Shown here in pieces: positions 17,538-26,588 of a stretch of DNA of 64,000 nt. Location of the stretch: contig MKTD01000057.1 of NCBI GenBank assembly GCA_001898165.1, forward strand, positions 1 to 64,000, written 5' to 3'. Position 1 is the first letter of the stretch. Each line of letters starts with the position of its first letter. A program made the position numbers and the translations under genes. The DNA comes from Bacteroidia bacterium 43-41. GTDB lineage: Bacteria; Bacteroidota; Bacteroidia; Bacteroidales; Dysgonomonadaceae. A model generated the notes under the pieces. That model worked only from the letters and a program-made list of their open reading frames with translations. It made no database searches and was not told where the DNA came from.

Positions 17538-20500
17538 ATGGAACGAATGATTCGAAAATTGTTTTTAATAAGCGCATGTTTCTTATTTTTATCAATCCCT
17601 ACTTATAGTCAGGGTGCGTCTATCAGACAGGGTACTGTTACCGATAAAGTAACGAAAGAAACTTTACCCGGAGTCCAAGTAATAGTAAAAGGTACATTCA
17701 AGGGAGGAGTGAGTGATATGGATGGAACTTTTAAAATTGAAGCAAACAATGATGATTATCTGGTGTTTAGTATGCTCGGTTATGAATCTAAGGAGATTCC
17801 TGTAGCGAACAAAACATCTTTCACTGTTGAATTAATTCCTACCACTTACGATCTTGGAGAGGTTGTGGTTACTGCGTTGGGTATTGAACGAAAAACCAGA
17901 ACGCTGTCGTATTCAACTCAACAGATAGAGGGTTCAATAGGAGAGATAAAGGATAACAGTTCTAATATCTTAAGCAGTTTGTCGGGGAAAATATCGGGAG
18001 CGGTGATAACTACTGCCGCAACTGGTCCCGGTGCGGCGGCCCGTGTTGTGCTTCGGGGTAACCGCTCCATCAGCGGAAATAATACAGCACTGATCGTGAT
18101 TGACGGTGTTCCATATGATAATACTTCATACGGGCAAGCTACGGGTACCATGTATAACTACGGTGGGGGCGACGGTGCCGTGAATATCAATCCCGATGAT
18201 GTAGCTTCGATCAATGTTCTGAAAGGTCCGTCTGCCGCCGCGTTATACGGCAGCAGAGCCGCTAACGGCGCAATCATAATAACCACGAAACAAGGAAAAG
18301 AGGGACGTCTAAAAATAGATTTTAATAGCGGTATGTCCGTGGACAAGCCTAATTTATTAATCAACTTCCAGAATACATACGGCAGGGGTAATGGCGGCGT
18401 TGCCGCACAAGGAATAGGTGAAAGTTGGGGTGCAGCAGCTCAGACCTATTCCACCAATGTGAAAGATTTTTTTGAAACCGCTTACTCTTTTAATAATACG
18501 GTAAGCCTGTATGGGGGCACGGATATGATGCAGGGATTTGCTTCTTATACCAATAACTCTGTAGAGGGCATGATACCTGGTAATAAATTGGAAAGGAATA
18601 CAATGAACCTGAGAATAAATACTCAGTTTCATTCCAGACTCACAACCGATGCCAAGATCACGTATGTGAATCAAAAAGTGAAAAATCGTCCGCGTTTAGG
18701 AGATGCAGGAACACCCATAGAGGCATATATTATGCCGAGAGATATGAGCGAACAGGAATTGAAAGAATATGAAACAATCAACCCGAACAACGGGCAACCG
18801 GTACGAAAATACTGGACGACTTCTTCCATTTACGACAACCCATATTGGAGCACCAACAGGACGTCGGTCAATGAAGAACGTAACCGTGTAACACTATTGG
18901 GTTCTGCTAAATATCAGTTGCTGGATTGGTTGAGTATCTTGGGACGGGTGAGTTATGACCGGTATGATGACAAGACAGACGGTTCTTTCTACGACGGTAC
19001 GGTTTCGTTGGGTGATGTAAAAGCAGGTGGAAAATATTATGAAACAAATTCTCAATACTGGGAAAGAAACTTTGATTTACTCCTGTCGGGGGAGAATACT
19101 ATCACAGAATATATAAGCCTCAATTACAACTTAGGAACCAGTTTCTTAAAGAGGAAATATGCTACAGTGACAAATATGGCTAACGGGCTTTCTATCCCAA
19201 ACAAATTCAGCTTAGCTGCAGCAACTACTCCGGCTTTTCAAGACGTTGGAGGATATACCCGGGCTTTGAATTCTGTATATGGTAACCTGCAAGTAGGGTT
19301 TAAATCATATTTATTCGTAGATGTAACTGGCAGAAACGACTGGTCATCCACATTACCTTCTCCTCATAAATATTTCTATCCATCTGTCGGTTTATCCGCT
19401 ATAATATCAGACATGATGGATATGCCCTCCTGGATTAGCTTCGGAAAAATAAGAGCCTCTTATACACAAGTGGGTAACGATCCCGATCCCTATTTACTGA
19501 AACAGCAATTTCTATTTGCTTTAGGAGCCGGACAAGGATTTATCTCTCGGAATCAGATAAAGTCAATTCAGGATTTGAAACCAGAAAAAACAAAATCATA
19601 CGAAGTTGGTTTGGACTGGAGGTTCTTAAATGGTCGCTTGGGGCTTGATGCTACATTGTATAAGAGTAATACTATCAATCAGTTATTGTATGTTGGCTTG
19701 CCTATGGCCAGCGGGTTTAACAGGCGGTACATTAATGCCGGAAACATCGAGAACAGAGGAATGGAAATTCAGTTGAACGCTAATCCCATTGAAACGAAGA
19801 ACTTTAACTGGAGTACCGGCATCAATTTTTCAAGAAATATAAATAAAGTAATTGAACTGGCACCGAACACCACACAGGTTAATATTACCGACAATACGAA
19901 ATATGCCACAGTGATTGTGAAGGAAGGCAGTTCTTATGGCGATCTATATGGAAGGGCCTGGAAAAAAGATGCTACCACCGGGAAACATATTGTGGATAAC
20001 AGGGGATTGCCGATAGTAGAGTCAAACCAGAAACTTGGAAATTTTAATCCCGATGCTATGTTGGGATGGAGTAACAGGTTGAGTTATAAAAATTTTAAAG
20101 TTTCATTCCTGATCGATGCTCGTATCGGAGGAGAGATGGTCTCCGGAACCGATGCTTATCTTGCAGCCTATGGAGTTGCCGGCTATACTGAAAAATTCAG
20201 GGAAGGGGGGCTGGTACTTGATGCCGTAAAGGTCGATGGCTCTGCTAATACTACCGCTATTACTTCTCAACAATTATGGACTACCGTTTCCCAGAATGGG
20301 CGTGATGCTTGGGGTGATTTCTTTACATATGACATGACCAATGTGCGCCTCAGGGAGTTATCGGTCGGATATGATTTTCAATTGAAAGAAACAGCTGTCA
20401 TTGAATCCGCGTCACTCTCCATCACAGGAAGAAACCTGTTGTTTTTCTATAGAGGAAAATCGATAATGAATATTAACGGTATCGATAAAAGAGATAACCC

Positions 20501-20606
20501 TACAGATCCGGATACATCCTTGGGCGCCGGAAATTATCAAGGAGTAGAATTGGGGTTGCCACCGCTGTCAAGAACAATTGGACTTAATCTTAAATTAACT
20601 TTTTAA
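17538..20606 (+). CDS. SusC/RagA-family TonB-dependent transporter of the amino-sugar locus
   Basis: The 1022-residue protein has a signal peptide (ending PTYSQG, about residue 26), a carboxypeptidase-regulatory-like domain (QGTVTDKVTKETLPGVQVIV; KGTFKGGVSDMDGTF), the TonB-box/plug region (EVVVTALGI, SLSGKISGAVIT, LRGNRSISGNNTALIVIDG, SINVLKGPSAAALYGSRAANG) and a barrel with the terminal strand TIGLNLKLTF. It imports the glycan or sugar bound by the downstream SusD. It is the first gene after the divergent hybrid regulator, and susD follows after 11 bp. The substrate is inferred from the enzymes downstream to contain N-acetylhexosamine; the protein itself does not show this. Confidence 0.95.
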   Translation: MERMIRKLFLISACFLFLSIPTYSQGASIRQGTVTDKVTKETLPGVQVIVKGTFKGGVSDMDGTFKIEANNDDYLVFSMLGYESKEIPVANKTSFTVELIPTTYDLGEVVVTALGIERKTRTLSYSTQQIEGSIGEIKDNSSNILSSLSGKISGAVITTAATGPGAAARVVLRGNRSISGNNTALIVIDGVPYDNTSYGQATGTMYNYGGGDGAVNINPDDVASINVLKGPSAAALYGSRAANGAIIITTKQGKEGRLKIDFNSGMSVDKPNLLINFQNTYGRGNGGVAAQGIGESWGAAAQTYSTNVKDFFETAYSFNNTVSLYGGTDMMQGFASYTNNSVEGMIPGNKLERNTMNLRINTQFHSRLTTDAKITYVNQKVKNRPRLGDAGTPIEAYIMPRDMSEQELKEYETINPNNGQPVRKYWTTSSIYDNPYWSTNRTSVNEERNRVTLLGSAKYQLLDWLSILGRVSYDRYDDKTDGSFYDGTVSLGDVKAGGKYYETNSQYWERNFDLLLSGENTITEYISLNYNLGTSFLKRKYATVTNMANGLSIPNKFSLAAATTPAFQDVGGYTRALNSVYGNLQVGFKSYLFVDVTGRNDWSSTLPSPHKYFYPSVGLSAIISDMMDMPSWISFGKIRASYTQVGNDPDPYLLKQQFLFALGAGQGFISRNQIKSIQDLKPEKTKSYEVGLDWRFLNGRLGLDATLYKSNTINQLLYVGLPMASGFNRRYINAGNIENRGMEIQLNANPIETKNFNWSTGINFSRNINKVIELAPNTTQVNITDNTKYATVIVKEGSSYGDLYGRAWKKDATTGKHIVDNRGLPIVESNQKLGNFNPDAMLGWSNRLSYKNFKVSFLIDARIGGEMVSGTDAYLAAYGVAGYTEKFREGGLVLDAVKVDGSANTTAITSQQLWTTVSQNGRDAWGDFFTYDMTNVRLRELSVGYDFQLKETAVIESASLSITGRNLLFFYRGKSIMNINGIDKRDNPTDPDTSLGAGNYQGVELGLPPLSRTIGLNLKLTF

Positions 20607-20617
20607 TAATTGTAACA

Positions 20618-22165
20618 ATGAAAAAATATATATCCTGTTATGTTATATCTCTCATACTATTAATGGGCTGTACGGGAGACTTTGAAAAAATGAATACCGA
20701 TCCTAATAATTTAACGGAAGTAGGTCCACGTGAGATGCCGTTCATGTTCGCTAAGGCGCAATCAGCATCGGCCTTAAATCGTAGCTTTTATCAAACTGTA
20801 CAGAATCTCGGTGCAGACCTGTATGCCCAGTATTTTGCACTGACAAGCACATCCTTCTCCACTGACCGTTACGTGCTTGTTCCCGACTGGCAACGGCGTT
20901 TCTGGACGGTGGTCTATGTAGATACAGCACCGCAATTGAAAGCAATTAAAGAGAACGCAGAGTCCGGTTCCGGAGAAGCTGCTTTGGCTGATATCCTATG
21001 GGTGTATGCTTTTCATAGACTAACCGATCATTTTGGCCCTGTTCCCTATTTTCAGGCTGCCGAACCGGTTGAAATTATTCCTTACGATTCACAGGAAAAA
21101 ATATACGATGATTTTTTTACCCGATTAGAATCGGCTGTTAAAACCCTTAAAGGATTACCGGATGGAACAACAGTCTTCAAGGGTTATGAGCTGATGTATG
21201 ACGGAGACATTAAGAAATGGATCGCTTTTGCAAATACATTACGTCTTCGTTTGGCATTACGTATATCGAAAATAGATCCGGCTCGGGCTAAGATTGAAGC
21301 AGAGGCTGCCGTTACCGCGGGAGTACTGATGAATAATTCTCAGAATGCATTTTTAAAGAAGGCAGAACCGGGTAATGATACAAACGGTTTGTCACAGGTA
21401 GCGGCATGGAATGAGTTTGCGATGAGTTCTACTATGGCATCTTATTTGAAAGGCTATGAAGATCCGCGTCTGTACGTCTATTTTCAACCCAATATTACTA
21501 CCGGAGCGTATACGAGTTTAAGAAACGGGCTGCCGGCCACCTTGTTGGGGAAGGCGAGGAATACCCCTTCGCAGAACTCCAATGTGGGAACTTATTGGGT
21601 TACACCCAAAAATGATAAAACTTTTAACCCGAATCTTACGGCTCCGTTTCATGTGATGTGCGCGGCAGAAGCTTATTTCTTAAGAGCGGAAGGAGCTTTG
21701 AATGGATGGAGAATGGATGGAACCGCCGAAGAGTTATATAATAAAGGTATTGAAACAAGTATGAAGCAATGGGGAATTAGCCCGGACGATATTGCCGGAT
21801 ATATCCAGTCTGATAAGCAACCTATTGCTCCGGATGATGACCAAAATTCACCAGCAGTGGCCTCTATCCCCGTAAAATTCAGTAACAATGTTGCTGAGCA
21901 ACGTCAACAAATTGGTACCCAGAAGTGGTTAGCCATTTTTCCAAACGGTATGGAGGCTTGGGCGGAGTTTAGAAGATCGGGTTATCCGCTCATGTATCCG
22001 GTATATCAATCGGACAATCCTCTGCTTCCACAGGAAAGTTTTATCAAAAGACTGCCTTTCCCGTTAACAGAAGAGGCGAACAATAAAACCGAACTGGAAA
22101 AAGGTAAGGCTCTTCTGGGTGGTCCAGATAATGTCGCAACCAACCTTTGGTGGGATGTGGACTAA
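20618..22165 (+). CDS. SusD-like (SusD_2 type) glycan-binding lipoprotein
   Basis: The 515-residue protein has a lipoprotein signal ending LMGC (Cys18) followed by TGDFEKMNTDPNN, the signature opening of the SusD_2 (PF12771-like) branch. Helical repeats follow (ADILWVYAFHRLTDHFGPVPYFQA; FANTLRLRLALRISKIDPARA, positions approximate), and the C-terminus has the NGMEAWAEFRRSGYP motif found across this branch. It sits at the cell surface over the SusC channel encoded just upstream and binds the incoming ligand. The gap to the NagB-like gene is 74 bp, so the operon probably continues. Confidence 0.93.
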   Translation: MKKYISCYVISLILLMGCTGDFEKMNTDPNNLTEVGPREMPFMFAKAQSASALNRSFYQTVQNLGADLYAQYFALTSTSFSTDRYVLVPDWQRRFWTVVYVDTAPQLKAIKENAESGSGEAALADILWVYAFHRLTDHFGPVPYFQAAEPVEIIPYDSQEKIYDDFFTRLESAVKTLKGLPDGTTVFKGYELMYDGDIKKWIAFANTLRLRLALRISKIDPARAKIEAEAAVTAGVLMNNSQNAFLKKAEPGNDTNGLSQVAAWNEFAMSSTMASYLKGYEDPRLYVYFQPNITTGAYTSLRNGLPATLLGKARNTPSQNSNVGTYWVTPKNDKTFNPNLTAPFHVMCAAEAYFLRAEGALNGWRMDGTAEELYNKGIETSMKQWGISPDDIAGYIQSDKQPIAPDDDQNSPAVASIPVKFSNNVAEQRQQIGTQKWLAIFPNGMEAWAEFRRSGYPLMYPVYQSDNPLLPQESFIKRLPFPLTEEANNKTELEKGKALLGGPDNVATNLWWDVD

Positions 22166-22239
22166 CCCGGTTACGATATGTTTACTTATTATAGAGTAAG
22201 GGATATAGACAACAAAATTTGGTATATAATTAATAAGGA

Positions 22240-23010
22240 ATGACAACTGAAATCAAACAATTCAAGAAAGAAAATCTTACCGTCCGTATTTTCACGGATG
22301 AGGCTTCTGCTGGAAAAGGCAGTGCGGACTTTGTGGCCAAACATTTAGATGGCGCTATTCAAGCCAAAGGACATGCCAATTTGATCCTGGCTACCGGCGC
22401 GTCGCAATTTGCCTTTATTGAGGCTATGAAAAACCTTTCCATCGATTGGGGCAAAATTACCGTATTTCATTTGGATGAATACAAAGATCTGCCTGAAACA
22501 CATCCGGCCAGTTTCCGAAAATATCTGAAAGAAAGAATCCTCGATGTGGTAAAACCATTTCAGGTTTATTATATTAATGGCGATGCAAAAGAAATCGAAC
22601 GTGAAGTAGCCCGGTATGAGGAACTATTAAAAGCAGCTACAGTGGATGTTGCTTGCATAGGCATCGGAGAGAATGGTCATATCGCCTTTAATGATCCCGA
22701 AGTAGCTGATTTTAATGATCCGGCATTGGTGAAAATAGTGCAGTTAGATAATACCTCACGCCGGCAACAATTGGGGGAGGGATGGTTCTCCACTCTCGAA
22801 GAGGTACCAATGGAAGCCATTAGCCTGACGATCCCTGCTATTATGCGTTGCAAAGTAATCAGTTGTATGGTGCCGGATAAGCGAAAAGCCAATGCTGTTT
22901 ATAATACACTGAATGCGGAAATATCGACTGCATGTCCGGCAACGATTTTAAGAAGGCATCCTCATACAGTATTGTTTTTGGATGAAAACTCCGCCTCTCA
23001 ATTAAAATGA
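22240..23010 (+). CDS. NagB-like glucosamine/galactosamine-6-phosphate deaminase family protein
   Basis: The 256-residue cytoplasmic protein belongs to the NagB/6-phosphogluconolactonase fold family. Motifs include VFHLDEYKDLPETHPASF (Asp79, matching NagB Asp72), GIGENGHIAFNDP (144-153) and the C-terminal ATILRRHPHTVLFLDENSAS. Compared with E. coli NagB, catalytic Asp141 is Asn145 and Glu148 is Asp152, while the His (His147) is kept. This matches a distinct NagB-like subfamily often annotated as glucosamine-6-phosphate deaminase. In this locus, release of ammonia from GalN-6-P or GlcN-6-P is plausible, but isomerase activity on another sugar phosphate is possible. Its stop overlaps the next start by 4 bp (ATGA), implying translational coupling. 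Confidence 0.88.
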   Translation: MTTEIKQFKKENLTVRIFTDEASAGKGSADFVAKHLDGAIQAKGHANLILATGASQFAFIEAMKNLSIDWGKITVFHLDEYKDLPETHPASFRKYLKERILDVVKPFQVYYINGDAKEIEREVARYEELLKAATVDVACIGIGENGHIAFNDPEVADFNDPALVKIVQLDNTSRRQQLGEGWFSTLEEVPMEAISLTIPAIMRCKVISCMVPDKRKANAVYNTLNAEISTACPATILRRHPHTVLFLDENSASQLK

Positions 23011-25043
23011 AACGAAATCTGTTTGTTTTGCTGTTTATCGTTATACTCTGTACAGGTATCCGGGGACAAAATGATCTCCCGGATATCTTTACCGGTAACA
23101 GGAATAACGATTTGATAAGTTTCTCTCTTAAGAGAGAGGCAGCGAAAGCCTACAACCTGTTACAGCTCCCTCAAAGTAAGGATGAATGGATCACACGGAG
23201 AGAAGAATTAAGAGATAATATCCTTCAACACGCAAGAGTGTCTTATAATCCTGATTTGCCTTTAGCATATAAGGAAACAGGTAATTACAAAAAGGATGGA
23301 TTTTCTATTAAAAATATATACTTTCAGACACAACCGCATGTATTCGCTACGGCTAACTTGTATATTCCTGACGGAAATGGCCCTTTTCCTGCGGTAGTTG
23401 TGGCAATGGGACATTCACGCAACGGGAAATTGTATCCTGAGTATCAGGCATTGGGGCAAACATTGGCTTTGAACGGTTATGTTGCCATTGCTATTGATCC
23501 CTGGGGTGCAGGAGAGCGGACCACAGTTCATGGCGAATTTGAATATCATGGAGCTAATTTGGGTGCGTCTCTGTTGAATGTGGGAGAAACTTTAATGGGA
23601 GTCCAGATTACGGACAATATGCGGGCTGTTGACTTGCTCTCATCTCTTCCTTTTGTTGATAACGAAAATATAGGCGCAACGGGAGCGAGTGGGGGAGGTA
23701 ACCAGGTCATGTGGCTTGCTGCGGCGGATGAACGAATTAAAGCGGTTGTTCCCGTAGTAAGTGTAGGAACTTTCCAGTCGTATATACTGAACAGCAACTG
23801 TGTATGTGAAGTATTGACCGGAGGATTGACCTTTACCGAAGAATCGGCGGTATTGGGTCTTATTGCACCCCGGGCACTGAAAATTTGCAGCGGACTGAGA
23901 GATTCAAATTTGGCATTCCATCCACAGGAAATGTTGAGAAGTTTCAATGAGGCAAAGGCTATCTATAGATTATATGATGCTGATAACAGACTATCCTATC
24001 AGATATTTGATACGCCTCATGGTTACTTTCCCGAAATGAGGGAAGCCATGCTTGGGTGGTTCGATCTCCATTTGAAAAAAGAGGGCACAGGTGCTCCGAA
24101 GAAAGAAAAGCAGTTTGTTCCGCTGCCTGAGTCCGAGTTAATGGTCTTTTCCAAAGGACGACGCCCGGTAGAGGTTGTTTCTACCGGAGATTATTGTTTT
24201 TACCAAGGTTCACTACTGAGAACAAAGATGTTGTCGGATAACAATATGGATGTTCAGGAAAAAAAGGAGGAATTAAAACAGATACTGAGGATATCGGGCA
24301 ACAATGATTTGAAAGATATTCACAAATTATCAAATTCAAATGATTGGGCACGGTATATTTTAGAAACTACAACCGGGGACCTTATACCTATATTACTTTA
24401 CTTACCTCATATAAATAGCACCGAATATGTTTTGATTGCTAATTCAATGGGAAAGAAAGGGATTACTCAGGAGGCGATTGAGCAATTAATAAAAAGAAAA
24501 AACGGTATTTGTATCGTAGATCTATGGGGTATTGGAGAGAGTATCTCTTCTGAGGCCAAACGTATTGACGGCTTATTACCTGAATTTCACACTTTATTCC
24601 GTTCTGCACTGTGGTTAAACCAAACTATGCAAGGAATTTGGATTGAGCAGTTGGATATTGTTTTGAACTGGCTGATAAATTCATATCAGATAAAAGAAAT
24701 CACTATTGATGCCGATAGAGAGTTGGCCGTAGCAAGTGTATTGTCTTCTGTCCTCGGCAATAAGGCCGATAAATTAATTCTCAGGGAGATGCCATTGAGT
24801 TATTTATTTGATAAATCTGGCAATATCGATTATTTTTCCATGGCTATTCATATTCCTGACTTTTTACTCTGGGGAGATATGTCGCTTGCAGTTGCTATGT
24901 GTAATAAAGATATTACCTTTATTGATCCGGTAACCATTTCCGGAAGAGAGTTAAGTAGCAAAGAAGTTGAAGAGTTCAAAAAGGAGCTCAGTCATTTTGA
25001 TTCACTCTCAAAGAGACGTTCGAAGGTTCATTTTATAAAATAA
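23007..25043 (+). CDS. Tandem alpha/beta hydrolase (acetylxylan-esterase-like), secreted
   Basis: The 678-residue protein has a signal peptide (ending IRGQ, about residue 21). Its first half (about 40-370) is an alpha/beta hydrolase of the acetyl xylan esterase/Abhydrolase_7 type: oxyanion segment VVVAMGHSRNG, nucleophile GASGGG (Ser228), and likely acid Asp299 (SGLRDSN) and His338 (DTPHGYF). The second half (about 450-678) looks like a degenerate copy of the same fold: VLIANSMGKKG and VDLWGIGES mirror the first half, but no GxSxG remains. It is likely a periplasmic carbohydrate esterase that removes acyl groups from the glycan. The substrate is inferred only from the locus. It overlaps the NagB-like gene by 4 bp. 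Confidence 0.85.
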   Translation: MKRNLFVLLFIVILCTGIRGQNDLPDIFTGNRNNDLISFSLKREAAKAYNLLQLPQSKDEWITRREELRDNILQHARVSYNPDLPLAYKETGNYKKDGFSIKNIYFQTQPHVFATANLYIPDGNGPFPAVVVAMGHSRNGKLYPEYQALGQTLALNGYVAIAIDPWGAGERTTVHGEFEYHGANLGASLLNVGETLMGVQITDNMRAVDLLSSLPFVDNENIGATGASGGGNQVMWLAAADERIKAVVPVVSVGTFQSYILNSNCVCEVLTGGLTFTEESAVLGLIAPRALKICSGLRDSNLAFHPQEMLRSFNEAKAIYRLYDADNRLSYQIFDTPHGYFPEMREAMLGWFDLHLKKEGTGAPKKEKQFVPLPESELMVFSKGRRPVEVVSTGDYCFYQGSLLRTKMLSDNNMDVQEKKEELKQILRISGNNDLKDIHKLSNSNDWARYILETTTGDLIPILLYLPHINSTEYVLIANSMGKKGITQEAIEQLIKRKNGICIVDLWGIGESISSEAKRIDGLLPEFHTLFRSALWLNQTMQGIWIEQLDIVLNWLINSYQIKEITIDADRELAVASVLSSVLGNKADKLILREMPLSYLFDKSGNIDYFSMAIHIPDFLLWGDMSLAVAMCNKDITFIDPVTISGRELSSKEVEEFKKELSHFDSLSKRRSKVHFIK

Positions 25044-25055
25044 ATATATTTCATC

Positions 25056-26504
25056 ATGCAAATTAATAGAAGAAATTTCCTTAAAGTGGCGGGAGCTACG
25101 ACCGTATCTGCCATGTTACCGGTCAAAGGAATAGGTAACGGAATACTTGCTGAGAATCAACAATCGGACAAGTCTTTAAAAAAAATATACAACGAAGTTT
25201 ATAAAAAGCATTCTCAGAAATTTAATATGTGTGGGTATGCTGCTCCAAAACTGGAAACGGTCAGAGTGGGTTTTGTAGGCGTCGGATCGAGGGGAAGTGC
25301 TGCTGTAGAGAGGGTAAGCCGTATTGACGGAGTTAAAATTATTGCCATATGTGACGTGCAATCCGAGAATGCCGAGAAAGCGAAAGCGCGTATTCAAACA
25401 TCGGGACATCCGGCCATTATCTATTCGGGGAAAGAAGATACCTGGATGGAGATGTGCAGGAGAGAAGATATTGATCTTATATATGTTGCTACCCCCTGGG
25501 AATTACATGCTCCGATTGGAGTATATTCCATGAGGCAAGGTAAGCACGTAGCATTGGAAATCCCTGCTGCAACTACAGTAGAAGATTGTTGGCAATTAGT
25601 AGAAACCTCCGAACACACCAAGAAGCATTGTGTGATCCTGGAGAACTGTTGTTACGATTTTTTTGAGTTACTTACCTTAAACCTTGCACGCAATGGATTT
25701 TTTGGTGAAATAGTACATGCCGAAGGAGGATATATTCATGAAATAGGGGAAAGCTTGTTCTTCAGAGGGAAACCCGGACGCAGTTGGCGATTGAATGAAA
25801 ACATGAGGAGGAACGGGAATCTCTATCCCACACATGGATTGGGGCCAGTGGCACAGATCATGAATATCAACCGGGGAAATCGGATGGAGTATATGGTATC
25901 GATGTCATCTGATGACTTTTTGATGGGTCAATATGCTAAAGAGCTCTCCCTGAAAGAGGATTATTTTAAACAGTTTGAAGGTGCCTCATTCCGGGGGAAC
26001 ATGAATAACTCGATCATAAAAACAGTTAAAGGACAAACAATTCTCATTCAGCACGATATCACCACACCCCGCCCTTATTCACGGCTGCATGTCATAAGCG
26101 GCACAAAAGCAATAGCCCGGAAATACCCCCTTCCTCCACGTTTATCCATTGCTGAGGATCATAATAACTGGTTGTCTGACGAGAAATTCGAGGAGATTGA
26201 AGCGAAATACAATCCCCCCATCATAAAAAAGATGCAGGATATAGCCAAAGAAATCGGAGGACACGGGGGAATGGATTTTCTGATGGACTGGAGATTGATC
26301 GATTGTTTAAGAAACGGCCTGCCTGTTGATATGGATGTTTACGACGCTGCCTCCTGGAGTGTTATAGGCCCGTTAAGCGAATGGTCGGTAGCCCATCGTT
26401 CGGCGCCGATTGATATCCCTGATTTTACAAATGGAGCCTGGAAAACAAATCAACCCCATGATATCTCTTTAAAGAACGGAGGAACTACGGGAGTTATCGC
26501 ATAA
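25056..26504 (+). CDS. GH109-type NAD-dependent alpha-N-acetylgalactosaminidase
   Basis: The 482-residue protein starts with a twin-arginine-like signal (NRRNFLKVAG) and has a Gfo/Idh/MocA Rossmann domain with GFVGVGSRG (residues 72-80). It carries the GH109 markers CCYDFFELLTLNLARNG, RRNGNLYPTHGLGPVAQ and NRMEYMVSMSS. Known GH109 enzymes hydrolyse terminal alpha-linked GalNAc, as in blood-group A or mucin-type structures, through an NAD-assisted redox mechanism. The Tat signal fits export of a pre-folded, NAD-bound enzyme. It lies 12 bp after the esterase gene. Other Gfo/Idh/MocA oxidoreductases with Tat signals exist, but the THGLGP block strongly favours GH109. Confidence 0.9.
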   Translation: MQINRRNFLKVAGATTVSAMLPVKGIGNGILAENQQSDKSLKKIYNEVYKKHSQKFNMCGYAAPKLETVRVGFVGVGSRGSAAVERVSRIDGVKIIAICDVQSENAEKAKARIQTSGHPAIIYSGKEDTWMEMCRREDIDLIYVATPWELHAPIGVYSMRQGKHVALEIPAATTVEDCWQLVETSEHTKKHCVILENCCYDFFELLTLNLARNGFFGEIVHAEGGYIHEIGESLFFRGKPGRSWRLNENMRRNGNLYPTHGLGPVAQIMNINRGNRMEYMVSMSSDDFLMGQYAKELSLKEDYFKQFEGASFRGNMNNSIIKTVKGQTILIQHDITTPRPYSRLHVISGTKAIARKYPLPPRLSIAEDHNNWLSDEKFEEIEAKYNPPIIKKMQDIAKEIGGHGGMDFLMDWRLIDCLRNGLPVDMDVYDAASWSVIGPLSEWSVAHRSAPIDIPDFTNGAWKTNQPHDISLKNGGTTGVIA

Positions 26505-26588
26505 AATATTTATTGCCGGTCTCTTGATGTTCCCAACTTCCATGAATGGTCAGCGGGAAAATTAATAATTACAAATAGCATTTTCTTA

